The notes: generated from the sequence alone by a model not told the origin. A stretch of 64,000 nucleotides of DNA from Ancistrus triradiatus (GCA_025084515.1 JAJAGP010000228.1:252001-316000); one strand, 5' to 3'; counted from the first letter of the stretch, positions 31,712 through 46,584 are shown. Numbers and translations: made by a program.

Positions 31712-33949
31712 TGTGTATCTTTCAGTGAAGCAGAGCCAGGCTCATAGAGGCATAGTTTGAATGCCCTGATTTTATTTATTGATACAGCATGCAGTTATGC
31801 TTGCCTCAGTATTCTGTTTCATGTGAAATGGAGTGTTGGCATTTGAAAGTACAGTCATCACACTACTGTCTGCCAGGCTCCAAAAGTGAATCGCTTTAAT
31901 ACTTGGGAGCATTCCACCCCCGTTCTCGTAAAGCAGACACTGGAGTGCTTTGACTGTGCACAAGAGAAACTGCTCTGAACCTTACCCGAACGCAATAAAC
32001 CCTGCCCATGCCGATTCAGTCCTGGAACTTAAGTGCAAGTGTGAAAATTCCCATACTGTAATGGTAAGTGAAAGTAGGTTCACAGTTTTTCTTGTAGCTC
32101 AACTGTCTCCTTGTTTTTGGAAAGCAAATAGTTTGAAATGGTATTTATTGATTGTATGGTGCTGAAACTATGTGGAACAATGACCTTATGTTAAATCTGC
32201 ACTTCAAATTTACTTGAGTGCAACTTGAGTGCAAAATCTTTGAAACTTTTAAGGCTTCACATTCAATTCGCAACAACTCAGTTTTGTTGTTTCTTTTGTG
32301 AATTCATGTTCCATTATTTCCTAATTGTGATATTCTTCTTTAAAAAGGTAGATATTCCAATATAAAATGTTTACGTTTCCACTCGTACATGAATCACAGC
32401 ATTATTTAAAAAATGACAGAATAAAACAGGTGCAATATAATAACACATTTACTGTCTTCATTATATAAAAGTATATACACATTTACAGAACAACTTTACA
32501 AACATAAAAAAGGCGTACATTTTATAAACTTGGCAATTATTTAGGCCAGATTTTTTTTGTCTCGCAGTGTTTTCATGTTAGGCACACTCAGTTTATTACA
32601 CATTGTGTAACTGGCACTGTGTAGTTTCAAATGCTACGCAACAACCTGAGTGACAATGAGTGAAAAATTATTGCAGTTTATGAAACACACAATATTTATT
32701 ATTTGGCTGAGAGGAAACGACTTAATTTAGAGTCCTGGGCAGTTCGACTAATGAAACCATAAATCCCACTGTACAATAACACTGTAACAGCAAACACTGC
32801 ACTTTTCACAGACAAAGTGATGAATTACAAATACGTCACAGTAATGGACAATAATGTTCAGCAGAATGACTACCGTCCTCATGGAATGTGTGTGTAAATG
32901 AGCCACCTGTGGCTAAAACCAGATTCAAAGCACAATACTACAAAACTCACCATGGTTATGTGAAATGCATACAAATCTGTACACAACTGCTTTATTATAG
33001 TTTGGGGCAAAGGTCATATGATCAAAATTAATGTGATTTCTATTAAATCAGAACTCAGAAAATCTTTAAATATTAAATCAGAAAATCTTGTGTTAAATTC
33101 TCTCACACTCATTAACTTTATGTTATGGCCTACAGGCACTGTAATTGCCTGCCCCTTCCTACCATAAATGTATGGTACAAGAAATAAATAATATACATCT
33201 AAATGACAAATGTACAGTCTTGTTTTCATTCAACAGTGGATACCCTCCCACCATCCTCCTCCCTTTCCTCCATTTCCACACAGAGTGTCGTTTCATCAGG
33301 CTAAGACAGGCTGAGACAAGAGTAAACACAAAGTCACAGCAAAGACAGACACGCAAATCGATCAACTGTTCAAGAGTCCAAAAATAACAACACTTCATTC
33401 ATGGAGGACAATACCAGCATCAAGCCATGCTGTCTTCCAGTCATTTCTCTTAAAACAACAATATGTTATCCCTCCTCTTATGGTTGACTAAAGCAACACT
33501 TTTTGAAAATTTCCCAACCAGACAATACTACAAATGTTTTCTTTTTCAAGATGAAAAGTATGTTTTGGTACTTCTGGTACAAAACTGAGAAGATATTAAT
33601 GGACATGTTTACTGTATGGACCTGGGTTTAATTATCAGAGTTATTGTCATGAATAAAAATACAAATAAAAGTAGTTGCACCCTATCTACGTTTTTTTTCC
33701 ACCTTGTGTCCTGTATGGCTCCGGATCCCTATGACCCTGAACTGGATGAAGTGGTTATGAAAATGAACGAATAAATGAATAAAGGGCAAATCCTACAGTC
33801 AGTCCAGTATTTGCCTAAACACTGTTTATACTACAGATAATTGAAAAAAGGGTATTTTGTATTACACATTGTTGTATCACTAGTAAATCCAAGGGGAATG
33901 AATTAAGTGAAATGAAGATCCATTACAAATAGTGCACAGAGCAGGAGGG
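31712..33949 (-). other. lypd6 downstream region, probable 3' UTR
   Basis: This is largely single-copy, AT-rich sequence with no recognised transposon, downstream of the lypd6 stop. Polyadenylation hexamers AATAAA on the - strand appear on the + strand as TTTATT at 32991-32996, 32695-32700 and 32592-32597. Any of these could end the transcript. The length would suit a long vertebrate 3' UTR, but no transcript evidence is available. Confidence 0.45.
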
Positions 33950-34120
33950 TTAATCATGGGCGAGCATGATGAGAGGGATGCAGAAAAAGAGCAGCAGTGT
34001 GTGATCCAGAACAGCTCTGCAGCTGCCACTCAAAGGTGTTGTTGTTGCGAAGATGGCATCAGACTCATTCTGAGGGAGTGCCATGTTACAGATGTTCCCC
34101 TCACAACAGGCAACACACAC
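33950..34120 (-). CDS. lypd6: lypd6 last coding exon (CCEGNICN, GPI signal)
   Basis: The acceptor is TTCTGTACAG. The exon encodes VCVACCEGNICN, the NES glycosylation sequon and the hydrophobic C-terminus ending MLAHD, with TAA at 33952-33950. The tail after FATTTP is unlike mammalian LYPD6 in sequence but keeps the hydrophobic GPI-signal character. Confidence 0.95.
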   Translation of the reverse strand: MCVACCEGNICNMALPQNESDAIFATTTPLSGSCRAVLDHTLLLFFCIPLIMLAHD

Positions 34121-37100
34121 CTGTACAGAATAATCAACCAAAAGACAGATTAATGATTATCTACATACAGTGGTGCTTGGAAGTTTGTGAAGTCTTTGCC
34201 CTAAAAGAACATAAAGAGAAACCAAAATAGTTTATTTGGTTATTCCCCTATTTCAGCATCAATGGCTATTTACAAACACATGGTTACATTGATACCCAAG
34301 GTTACATCAAAACTAGTCATACATACTCAGATTGAGCCAATTTAGTGTAATCAATTAACCTAATGCATGTCTTTGGACTATAGGAGGAAACCAGAGCACC
34401 CAGAGTAAACCCACGTGGACATGGGGAGGACATGCAAACTCCACACAGGCCATTCAGCTCATGTGCAGATATTTTGACATTTTCTTTTAGAACTTGCAGA
34501 AATAGTACATAATTCATAATAGATCAGAATCTGTCTTAGTCCAGATGCAGCAAAACGAGTCCAACCCATAATACAACCACTACCATGTTTCAGAAATGGG
34601 ATAAGGTTCTTAAGCTGGAATGTAGACGGTTTCTTTCTCTATACATAACGCTGCTCATTTAAACCAAAGAGTTCTACCTGTCATAAAATGCTTTTCCAAT
34701 AGCCTTCTGGATTGTCCATGTGTCATGTGATGGGCAGCAATGCTCTTTTTGGAGAGCAGTGCCCTTCTCCGTGCAACCCTTCTATGCACTCCAATACTGA
34801 TTAGTGTTCTCCTGATGGTGGATTCATGAACATTAACAATATCCAATGTGAGAGTGACCTTTCAGTTGCTTGAACGTTACCCTGGGTTCCTCTGTGACCT
34901 CGCAGACTATTACATGCCTTGCTATTGGTAGACTTGTGTGATAAGGGTCTGCAATGTATTTGTTTGTACACAATCTGTGTTGACCTGGACTGGAGGTTTC
35001 CAATTTCCCTATAAGTGGCTTTGTAACCTTTTCTAGCCTGAAGAGCATCAGCAACTCTTTTTTGCCTGAGGTCCTTAAAAATCTCCATTGTTTGCGCCAT
35101 GATACACTTCCACAAACATATATGGTGAATATCAAACTCATAGCTATAAACTCATACCGTAGAAAGCTATTCTTTAAATACAACTCACACCTGATTGCCA
35201 TCCCGTTGATTGAAACCACCGGATTCTAATCTCACTTTCAACTTAACTGCTAATGCTAGAGGTTCACATATTAGATAATTTCCCTTGAAAAATAAATGAC
35301 TAAGTACAATATTTTTATCTAATTTGTTTAACTGAGTTTTCTCTATTTACTTTTAGGACTTGTGTGAAAATGTGATGATGTGTTTTAAATGTTACTTATG
35401 CAGAAACATGGAAAATTCTACATTTTAAACCCAAAACAAGTACTGCTGTTTTTCCTAAAATGTTAACTAACTGTTTTGTATATTTCCACTTGGATGGATG
35501 CTTTGTTGACTATGTTATGCCTTGGTACAATCTATCCTGGCAATCTCCCATAAATGTTATTGCTGGAAAATATCATGGACCATAAAAGAAAGCCTGGGCA
35601 AACCAAATCTTACAGTTATTTCAATACACATCATTAGCTCCAGGCAGATTCCACAATAGTAACTTATTAGATAGATGTTACCTAAGGTTTCAGGAAATGC
35701 ATATTCCAGGATGTGAGTCACTCAAAGTCTTATTGGTATTCATAAGAGGGACCTTGACAGCCCCATGTATGCCTTTTAGCCAGCCTTATTTGAGTTTTCA
35801 GGTTTAGTTGTACTTTGAAATTGTTTGTTAGTTTGAACTAGGTTTGTTAACTAAACAACATATTTTAATAATCCAAGAAGTTGAATCTGTTCATCTGGCC
35901 AGTGGCCATTGTCGTTAATTGTCGATATGTCAATCTGCATATTAAACTGATCACCGGTCCCATTGTTATGCAATGGTTCTGGTACCAGTCGTTATGCAAA
36001 CGTGCTGTATATAAGATTGGGGAAGTTTTCCAACTAGCTGAGACTGAAGAAGTCACTTAGATGAGTGACGAAACATTTCTCCAACAAAATCTATGTCCAG
36101 ATGAACAGATTCAACTTCTTGGATTTTCTTACCTGGATCATTGAGCATGCATCAAGACATATTTTAATAATGTCAGTTTCAGTCTAGGACAGATTTAATA
36201 TGAGCTCTGTATGTCTATTTGCATCAACGGCTTAGTGGTGGAAATCTGTCCTGGTCCCCAAACACTAGCAGTGTCCTCAAATAAGCACAGCATCTGTTCT
36301 TTCTGAAAAGACTCTAGGACTTTATTATGAACACCTCCACTCTGGTCAACTTCTATTGCTGCACTACATAAAGCATACTGACTGGATGCATCAACATGCG
36401 TCACCGACCTGACCTCGATACTTCAGGCTACTACATAAAACGCTGCATCCAAAATCATTCATGCTGTCCTACCACAACTTCAGCATATCTTCACCAATAG
36501 GTGCCGAATGAGGGCTGAGTCCACACCCTGCTCACACCCTGTTTACCCATCTTCACTCTGGCAAATACTTCTGGACTCATGAACATTAACATTAACCAAT
36601 GTGAAAGAGGCCTTCAGTTGCTTAGAAGTTACCCTGGGGTCCATTGTGACCTCCCCACGATTACACGTCCTGCTCTTAGAGTGATCTTTGTTAGTCGACC
36701 ACTCCTGGGGAGGGTAACAATGGTCTTGAATTTCCTCCATTTGTACACAATCTGTCTGACTGTGGATTGGTTGAGCCCAAACTCTTTAGAGATGGTTTTG
36801 TAACCTTTTCCAGCCTGATGAGCATCAGCGACTTTTTTTCTGAGGTCCTCAGAAATCTCCTTTGTTTGTGCCATGATACTCTTCCACAAATATGTGTTGA
36901 CTTTGATAGATCCCTGTTTTTTAAATAAAACAGGGTGCCCACTCACATCTGATTGAAAACACCTGACTCTAATGTCACCTTCAAATTAACTGCTAATCCT
37001 AGAGGTTCACATACTTTTGCCACTCACTAATATGTAATATTGGATCATTTTCCTCAATAAATAAATGACCAAGTATAATATTTTTGCCTCATTTGTTTAA

Positions 37101-40100
37101 CTGGGTTCTCTTATCTACTTTTAGGACTTGTGTGACAATCTGATGATGTTTTGGGTCATATTTATGCAGAAATATAGAAAATTATCAAGGGCTCAAAAAC
37201 TTTCAAGCACCACTGTAACTATCTTTTTTCTTAAACTCAGGGAACGTACAGTCATCTGTGATTTCCTTTTTTACTCCTCTGTTATGGGATATAAGCTACA
37301 CAATGAAAGTGATCGGGAAAAGCAAATTCTTCTGCACAGGTTAAGTAAGCTGAGGACAGTGAAACCAATTACCAACAAATTAAGGATTAGCCTAAAGGGG
37401 ATTATAAATATGATGTTTATTCCATTCTGTGGAGTTCAGCAGGCATGCTTTTCTTTTAAGAATGGTCCTTTGCGTAGGTTGAGACAAGCATTTGACAGAT
37501 GAATGAGGGTGATTTGGGGAAAATAAATAACTGACGGTGGAAGGTAACATTCTGTTTGGTGGAATATACTGTATTAAGTGCTAGATTTGTTTTTAACAAA
37601 ATGCCAATTAAAATCTATTTTAACACAGTGGCCTACAGATACAGTCCCCTCCAAAATTATTGGTGCCACTGGTAAAGATGAATCAATAGAATTTGGTGAG
37701 TTAGAATAAACATTTGAATTAAAGGCTTTTATTTAGCAAGCTGTCCACATAATCTTTTAGCATGGAGGTGGTGTGATGGTAGTTTTGGAGACTTGGTGAC
37801 CCTATGATGCTACATTTTTTCTATAACACTCCACCAGCATTCCTTGGGGATTTTTGTCTCGCTCAACATCCACCGCACTGTGTTGTGGGCAAAATAAACG
37901 TGGATCCTTGTTAAGGCAAGTTTGTCACTGTGCTAGCTGAACTTTTGAAATTACTGCCCTAAATGTAAATATGGGCATTTTTAGGTGAGTAGCTATTTTT
38001 ATTGCCATTATGAAGCTCAACACACTTTTGTCTCATTTGAATTGTTCTTTTGCCTATATCATGTTAAAGAATGACTAAGAGAGGTTGGTGCACATCTGAA
38101 AGAAGTTTAGGAGGTTGTGTCAATTTAGTTTGACTCCATATTTTAAAATTTGGATGATTCCTGTAGCAATCAGTGAACATATATACTGTAGATGACAATA
38201 TTTCAGTAGCACATACCCTGTTTTCTTCGTTGTTTATGTTGGTGCAGCCAGTATCAAGGCAGTCCTTCAAAGCGGCACAACGCTTAGTAACAGACACAGT
38301 GCTTCCAACCCAGTCCTTTGTGTGACTTGTGTAGCAATATTTAGTCTCTAAAATTGAAAGAAAATATTTTGAGAAATTGAAGTTTTAATACAGCATAAAC
38401 AGGTAATTTCATCCATGCTATATACAACATTTTTATGGAATGGTTGGTTATATTTAGACATATATTTAAGTATTTTAGATATACAGTCCCTCCACAATTA
38501 TTAGCACCCGTTATGGGCAAAAAATTGTTAAAAGAACTTTGCACCTTTTTGCTTAATTTCACAGTTTAAAAAAGTGAAAATCAGCCTTTATTTTAATATA
38601 AATTTAGCCTGAAAAAAAAAAATCAAAGAATTAATCAATTATTTATAGATCAATGGCCATAGAAGCTTGATTTTGTGTTTTGTGTCCAGGATGCCATGCA
38701 CCCTAACAAGGAATGCTCCAACAAAAATTCAGGAATTTATTTTGCCTCTTTTACCATCCTCCTTACTGTGCATGGGGGCAAATTAACTTGAATATAAAAA
38801 ACAAGGATTCAGTCACATTTGCTTCTAAAAACATCTGCTGTCCCAATAATTGTGGCATATGCTGTATGTAAAAATGTATTAAAGACGTATTTTTTTCTCA
38901 CACTAAATTTACTTACAATTAAAGTTTCTTTTTTCTCTTTTTTCAGTGTGAGATTAAGCCAATTAAAAAATATGACTTTCTTATACTTTTACTTATTTAC
39001 TTCTTATACTTTACCAATCTCTACCAAGGGTGCCAATAATTGTAGAGGAGACTAAATAAGTGTAAGTTACATGCATTCAGTGCTAAACACTGAAAGTCCA
39101 AACCACCACATGTAAAACACCTCATGTATGAAACTCATGACTGTCATAACACTTCAAGATTTATGCGGTGCATACACTTCAAATGGGGCACAGCAACGGA
39201 GACATGTAGGTGTACACCTAATTGTCAATTTACTCTTCTGATGACATTTATAATAAGGATTACAGTTAGAAAATAGAAATCCTTGTCATGTGACCATACA
39301 CACATCCAGCATACATATATTGGTGTTGATCAAACAGCAAACAGCAAAAGAATGCCCTGAAAATGCTTGCTTTTTCTGTCAAAGCTTGGTGATCTTACCT
39401 TGTGGGCAGTACAGATCTGGGGCCCAGCGATTACACTCGTAATTGTCAGCTGCTTCCTCACATGTGAAACACTTAAATCCTCCTGGGTATGGTGTAGCTG
39501 TGAGCAGAGCAAGGGCAAACAACGGTTTATTGCAAACTATATTTATTTATTTATTTATTTGTCTTTACAGAGAAGGATTCTATGTGGCATAAAGTCGAGT
39601 TCCTTAAACCTTAACTCTTAATTAACAAAATGTAATGCAGTATACCTAGTAACCTTTCATTTAATATTTTGTTTTGAAAATCAAAACTCAGTCTGAGTCA
39701 AAAAATGTTTTAGATGTTCAATGATTAACCTCCTAGCAACAAATAAAGCCACAGTAGTTTACTTTTAAACAAGAAGCATCATGATATATTTTACACACAC
39801 ACACAAAAAAAATTAGGATTAGATTCAATATATTTATTTCCCTCACATACTTTGTGCTTCTGGAAAGGGGAGTTGGTTTTCCCTTAGTATATTTTCAGCC
39901 ATTCGAGTATAGGTGTATGAAACTTGTGAATTCATTGGAATTCCTGCAATAAATACACAACTGAAATGCTATGGTATTACATTAAGGGCACTGTTCATGC
40001 AAGAAATCCCAAAATGGTACAAAATTCCTTCTCACCATTATGCAAGTTTAATCAGCAGGTACAGGACACGCTACCGTTAACGGAGGTTCTACTGGTAATA

Positions 40101-43100
40101 AAATACAAAAGGTTTACATGCTTTTATGATATGACTGACCAATGTGTAATAAAAACATGAATGCAACAACTGTCTGTGTTACATTAGTTAATAGAGAACA
40201 TGATCATCTGTTATGATTTAGAAGAATATTGGATAATATTTACAACTTACAGGTAACTAGTGCAGTAGGACTTTAACAAGAAAAGCTACCGATAGTACAG
40301 TGTTAATTTTAATTTATTTTTTAACCATATGTCACAATATTCCGACTGAAATATTTGAAATGACTATCGATGAGTAAGTGTGTGATGCCTTGCAGTTGAT
40401 CTGCGCCTTGGCTAGGGTGTGGATTATGTCTGAAAGTAATATTTATTAAAAAACACTTTAGTGATGAAACAAAAAAATGACAAGAACTACATGAGATGTA
40501 CATTGTGTGCAAGTGTGGTCTTTTCTGTAAATGCAATAACTCCAAAGTGAAGGAACACAAGCTACTGCACATATCCTCGGGCTGTTTGTCTTTCTGCTTC
40601 TCTGCACACTTCTCCCATCCGTGTCACGCTCCGTTAGCCATAGGAGTTCCCGTGACACGCTTTTTTGTGATGCTCCGCTCGGGTACTGTGCAAGCGCAGA
40701 CCCGTTGCACCGTTTGCACAGCGGAGCTATGCCATAAGTACAGCTCAGCCTGGGTGCGCTGAGCGCTTACGTCGTTTCCTTTTGTTTGGTTTTTTGCTTC
40801 TGTTTTCTCAGTGGTTGAGTGGCATGTTCGCTTTACACAGCAGTTCGATCCTGAGCCAATGCTTTTGTTTTCTGTTTGTTGTTTTATTAATTTTCTTTTA
40901 TTTAGTTATATTTTGGTTCACCATTCCCATCTGGAGCTAACTGCAGTTTGGTCCTAAAACCCATTTCTACTTTTCTTTTCACGGTTCGCCTGCTTTTTAT
41001 TATGGCGAACTGTGAAGGACAGAAGGATGCGACGAGTAACTGGACCCAGTACGGAGGTCCCCAGTCTACAGACGACCTCAGTATCTAGCCGGGTCCCGGC
41101 TAGCTCTTGGGAGTCCGTCCATTAACTTTGGCCAAGTTATGGACCTGGTTTGGCATCTCGACCCTGCAGAGCTGCCCAGTCCCTGCCACTGTAGGCACCT
41201 AGTTCCATATCTGAGCACGCTGCGCCTCTTAGCTCCGTACCTGAGCTGTTAGCGCCACCTAGTTCCATATCTGAGCACGCTGCGCCTCTTAGCTCCGTAC
41301 CTGAGCTGTTAGCGCCACCTAGTTCCATATCTGAGCACGCTGTGCCTCTTAACTGCATACCTGAGCTGTTAGCGCTGCCTAGCTCCATACCTAAGCATGC
41401 CACGCTGACCCCAGGGCCACGTCATTGACACTGACCCCTGCGCCACGGCCATTCGCACTGACCACTGACCCCTGCGTTAAGTCACCCCTCCTTTCCAAGT
41501 GTCCTTTCCAAGCGCGATCATGTGGGGAGCGCTACATCCCGCAATTGCGCTTGGAAAGGATGCTGCGCTGTCTGTTAATCATCCTCGTCCTTTCGTTTCC
41601 GCGTTCGTGTCGTGCTCCATTAGCCGTAGGAGTTCCCGTGACATGCTTTTGCGGTGCTCCGCTCTGGTACTGATGCTCTGACGAAGCGCTGACCTGTTAC
41701 GCTGTTTTCGCAGTGAAGCTACACCATAAGCACAACTCAGCCTGCCAGGTGCTATTAAGATTCGCGCTGATCCCATTTTGTGTTGCTAGAGGGCAGCACG
41801 ACTCATATTTTGGCCTGGGCACACTCAGGGTGATCGCGCATGCTCCAGCACTTATTTAGCGTTGATTGCACGATTAGCGACACCTGCTGGCTTGTGTATA
41901 CAAGAACATGCTCGAGCTCAGTAAGGTGTCACATCCTTGAATGACCCTGAGACCTCACCAGTCTCGCATGTCTTCTGTTTGTTATTGCAAGTGGTAGCTG
42001 GCAGTTCAAAAATCGTCAGTAATTGCACGGTTCGGAGACCCGAGGTAAATTAGGGCTTAGACAATAGCTTAGAGAAAGTGCCCACTAATCGCTGCCCACG
42101 CCGCCCTCCGCTACTATTAGGAGCCGCTAGCGCCCAGTGTTCGATCCTCAGCCACTGCTTTTGTTTTCTCTTTCTTGTTTTATTTATTTTCTTTTATTTA
42201 TTTACATTTTGGTTTACCATCCCCATCTGGAGCCAACTGCAAATTGGTCCCAAAACCCGTTTTAACTTTTCTTTTCACAGTTCGCTTTCTTTTAATTATG
42301 GCAAACTGTAACAGTTATAGTGGGACAAAAAAGCACTTAGTCAGTCACTGATTGTGCAAGTTCTCCGACTTAGAAAGATGAGAGAGGTCTGTAATTTTCA
42401 TCATAGGTACACTTCAACTATGAGAGAGAAAATGAGAAAAAAATCCAGGAAATCACATTGTAGGATTTTTAACGAATTTAATTGTAAATTATGGTGGAAA
42501 ATAAGTATTTGGTCAATAAATTTGGTTCAACTCAAGATTTTGTAACATAACCTTTAGTTAGCAATGACAGAGGTCAAATGTTTCCTGTAAGTCTTCACCA
42601 GGTTGGCACACACTGTAGCTGGTATTTTGGCCCATTCCTCCATGCAGATCTCCTCTAGAGCAGTGATGTTTTGGGGCAACATGGACTTTCAACTCCCTCC
42701 ACACATTTTCTATGGGGCTGAGGTCTGGAACTGGCTAGGCCACTCCAGGACCTTGAAATGCTTTTTACGGAACCACTCCTTCGTTGCCCGAGCGGTGTGT
42801 TTGGGATCATTGTCATGCTGGAAGACCCAGCCACGTTCCATCTTCAATGCTCTCACTGATGGAAGGAGGTTTTGGCTTAAAATTTCACGATACATGGCCC
42901 CATTCCTTCTTCCCTTAACACGGATCAATCATCCTGTCCCCTTTGCACATGGGCAGAAAACAGCCCCCAAAGAATGAAGTTTTCACCCCCATGCTTCACA
43001 GTAGGTATGGCGCAACTCAGAATTCTAATTCCCCCAAACACCAAAAAGTTTTTACCAAAAAGTTCTATTTTAGTTTCATCTGACCACATGATATTCTCCC

Positions 43101-46100
43101 AATCTTCTTCTGGATCATCCATATGCTCTCTGGCAAACTTCAGATGGGCCTGGACATGTACAGGCTTAAGCACAGGGACACGCCTGGCACCGCAGGATCC
43201 GAGTCCCTCTCGGCGTAGTGTGTTACTGATGGTAGCCTTTTTACTTTGGTCCCAGCTCTCTGCAGGTCATTCCATGTCCCTCCGTGTAGTTATAAGATTT
43301 TTGCTCACTGTCCTCTTGATCATTTTGACCCCATGGGATGAGATCTTGCGTGGAGCCCCAGATCGAGGGAGATTATCAATGGTCTTGTATGTCTTACAAT
43401 TGCTCCAACAGTTGATTTATTCACACCAACCTGCTTGCCTATTGTAGATTCACTCTTCCCAGCCTGCTGCAGGTCTACAATTTTCTTCCTGGTGTCCTTC
43501 GACAGCTCTTTGGTCTTGACCATGATTGAGTTTGGAGTCTGACTGTTTGAGGCTGTGGACAGGTTTCTATTATACAGATAACGAGATCAAACAGGTGCCA
43601 TTAATACAGGTAACGAGTGGAGTACAGAAGAGCTTCTTAAAGAAGAAGTTACAGGTCTGTGAGAGCCAGAAATCTTGCTTGTTTGTGGGTGACCAAATAC
43701 TTATTTTCCACCATGATTTACAATGAAATTCTTAAAAAAATCCTACAATGTGATTTCCTGGATTTTTTTCTTATGTTGTCTCTCAGAGTTGAAGTGTACC
43801 TATGATGAAAATTACAGACCTCTCATTTTTCTAAGTAGGAGAACTTGCACAATCAGTGACTGACTAAATACTTTTTTGCACTGTATATTTGGTAACTGCA
43901 ATATCAGAAGCCTACTTCAAATTTAAGTAGCCAAGACTGACAGATTCCATCCTTGCCACTTATTTGCCACTACAGATATAATAAATAAATCTGTAACAAT
44001 ATAATTTCTGAACGAAACTTGGCACTCTCACTGAACAACCACAAGACAAAGCACCTGGGGAATGTGAAGCATGTTCAGGTAATGAGACTACAGGCTGTAG
44101 GGTCAAATGTCATATAACTGTTTTTTTCATTGCAGTTATTTAAAATATACTGACTAAAAATCCTAGAAATCCACTCACTAAAATGATTAATTTGGGAATG
44201 ACCAAGTGACAACCTGGATAAAATACCCAGAGGCAAACTGTTTTTGTTTTTTTTCCAAAGAATTGTTGCCATCATTATCTCAGAGGCAAAAACACAACAT
44301 AGACATGGGACATTTGCATCTAATTAATGGTGGTGCCCAATTAGTAGGGCCCTCTTTCTGTTCAAGTCAAAAGAATGGCTGTCAGACAGCCCATTAGCTC
44401 ATTATCATCATAAAATAAAGGCCGTTTTATGAGGCAGCATGAATCTCAGCCCAAATATCTTAATAACTAAGACAAACAGTGTGAACACTGCACATCTACT
44501 GATCCCACAGAACTCAAAGTTTTAAGTGGGGTGGAAATAATGAAAGCATGAATGGACTAACTGACCATCCACAATTCATAGCATTTCACTTCACATTAAA
44601 TAGCTGAAGTGTTGTACCAATCTAAATCTGGTCAAAAATGAGAGCTTTGGCCCTTTGTATGGTTGATATAATTAGAACTTTTGAGAGTCCAACTCGTGAC
44701 CGTAACTATACATGATGGCAAAACACTATCATTTTGCCATCAATGACAGTAATATATGCATACAGCACAAAGAATTAACACCTGGAGAAATTCAAATAAA
44801 AAACAATCATTCAATCATAACAATATTAATAATCTGGAATCTTATCCACGGTCTTTTCTAAGGAATATGTTAGGAAGAACAATATTGTTTCCTTTTCCCT
44901 CTGGCTTAAGCACAATTTCCAGTGAGTCTGACTGTTTTTGTATCCTTCTGTTACCAGATCATGAATATTTCAGGGTATTATCCCGCTTCTACGGAGGTTA
45001 TCAACAAGTTAATCACAGAGTGAACTGCGACAAACTGAAGCAGCTCAGTCTTCCAGGATCTGGAAAAAAAGAAGGCTGCTTGTGTTGCTAGCCAACGAGA
45101 TTAACAGCCATGACTACGAACTGAGGCATGACAAATTCATTTTAAAGTAGCGTTTGATACAGAAATATCCCTGGCTACATGCATGGCACTAGGTACAGTG
45201 TGATCTCATGCTGCAGCTGGGCTAGGGTTTCCATGCTTATCTGGAGCAGCTGCTTCCTTTGGCAACAGAACAAGCAAAAGACTAGGCAGCAACTGCTAGT
45301 GAGCAGACGTGTTCATGGATCTTCTGTGTGATTCCCAGGGAAGAATTTCAGAGAAACATTATGCTTTATGCCAATCTGAATAAGCAGAACCACAAACCTG
45401 ACTCAGGGATGCACAGTTAATTGTGTGTATTTGTAATTAATTAATCACAATTATTGTTTTTTTTAAATAAACATGTAATGTGATATTGTGGACCTAACTA
45501 CACCTAATTAGCCAATAATATGGTTTATTTATTGACTTTTAAGGCAACTACCTACAGGCTTCATAACTTTCATTTATTAACTGTTTTTACTACAATGGCA
45601 TTCATGGGCAATTAATAAATTCAATTGTAACCAATTTTTCATGTGCCTTATACAGGTATGCGCTGTTTAATGTCCGCATTAAGCAGGACATGGACGTTGA
45701 CCGGAATGTACCATAGTCGCATAGTAGTTTAGATAGTTTTCACACAATCTTTTATTTGAAACAATACTATTAATTACAACGATACAATAATTACTGTGCA
45801 ATCCAGTATTTCTTATTTTTGTAGCTTTTACAATACTTGAAGCACTTACCAATAACGGAAACAAATGGAATGTTACTGTGTTGTTCTCTGCCCTTTCAAG
45901 TCTGCGATTCTCTTTTCTGTCAGCAGTACGCTTGTACTAGTTTTCGGTGATTTACATGTGAACAAGATACATGTAAGACATTTTCATTTCCTTGGATGTT
46001 AAAGGGAATGGACTTTAATCGGACAGACGTTAAACGCACATACCTGTAAATAAATACTAACCTTTTCAATCCTCTTGATGCCAAATGAAGTGAGGCTGCA

Positions 46101-46527
46101 AAATCTAGTCACAAAAATCTGATGACGTGATTTCACTATTTTTCAGACATCAAACAAATGATAAAATCTTGAAAATGAAAATTTAAGTACTGTCATATTT
46201 TGATCATCTAAACAAACTAATTCAGGACTGAAAATGTTAACATGGATTAAAATGGGCATTTAGTGTCAATCTTTGTGCTTTGTCCCACATCTTGTTGGCA
46301 TTGTTCTAGTGTAGCCCAGCTAGAACAGCGCACACAGATTTGATAGTGTCACATTTTCATTTGTGTTTTAAATATTAAAGAACACAGTCAGAGAAATGTG
46401 ATCTTTAATAAAACTCATATCTAGGGAAATGAATTTGCATGCAAAACGACGTTCTAGTGAAAACTTGTTCCTTCCATCAAGACTCTAATGGATAGTCTCA
46501 AAATGGCATTTTTGCCCCACAGTTTTT

Positions 46528-46584
<57 letters not shown>

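Noticed and set aside
41137..41403. 88-codon repetitive protein on the - strand
   Set aside because: It arises from the 60-bp minisatellite and has no start context or domain that would support a gene.
42974..43447. 157-codon open frame on the + strand
   Set aside because: It is the antisense shadow of the family A transposase pseudogene on the - strand.
45691..45864. 61-codon - strand frame
   Set aside because: It lies inside the noncoding element at 45651-46048 and has no domain.
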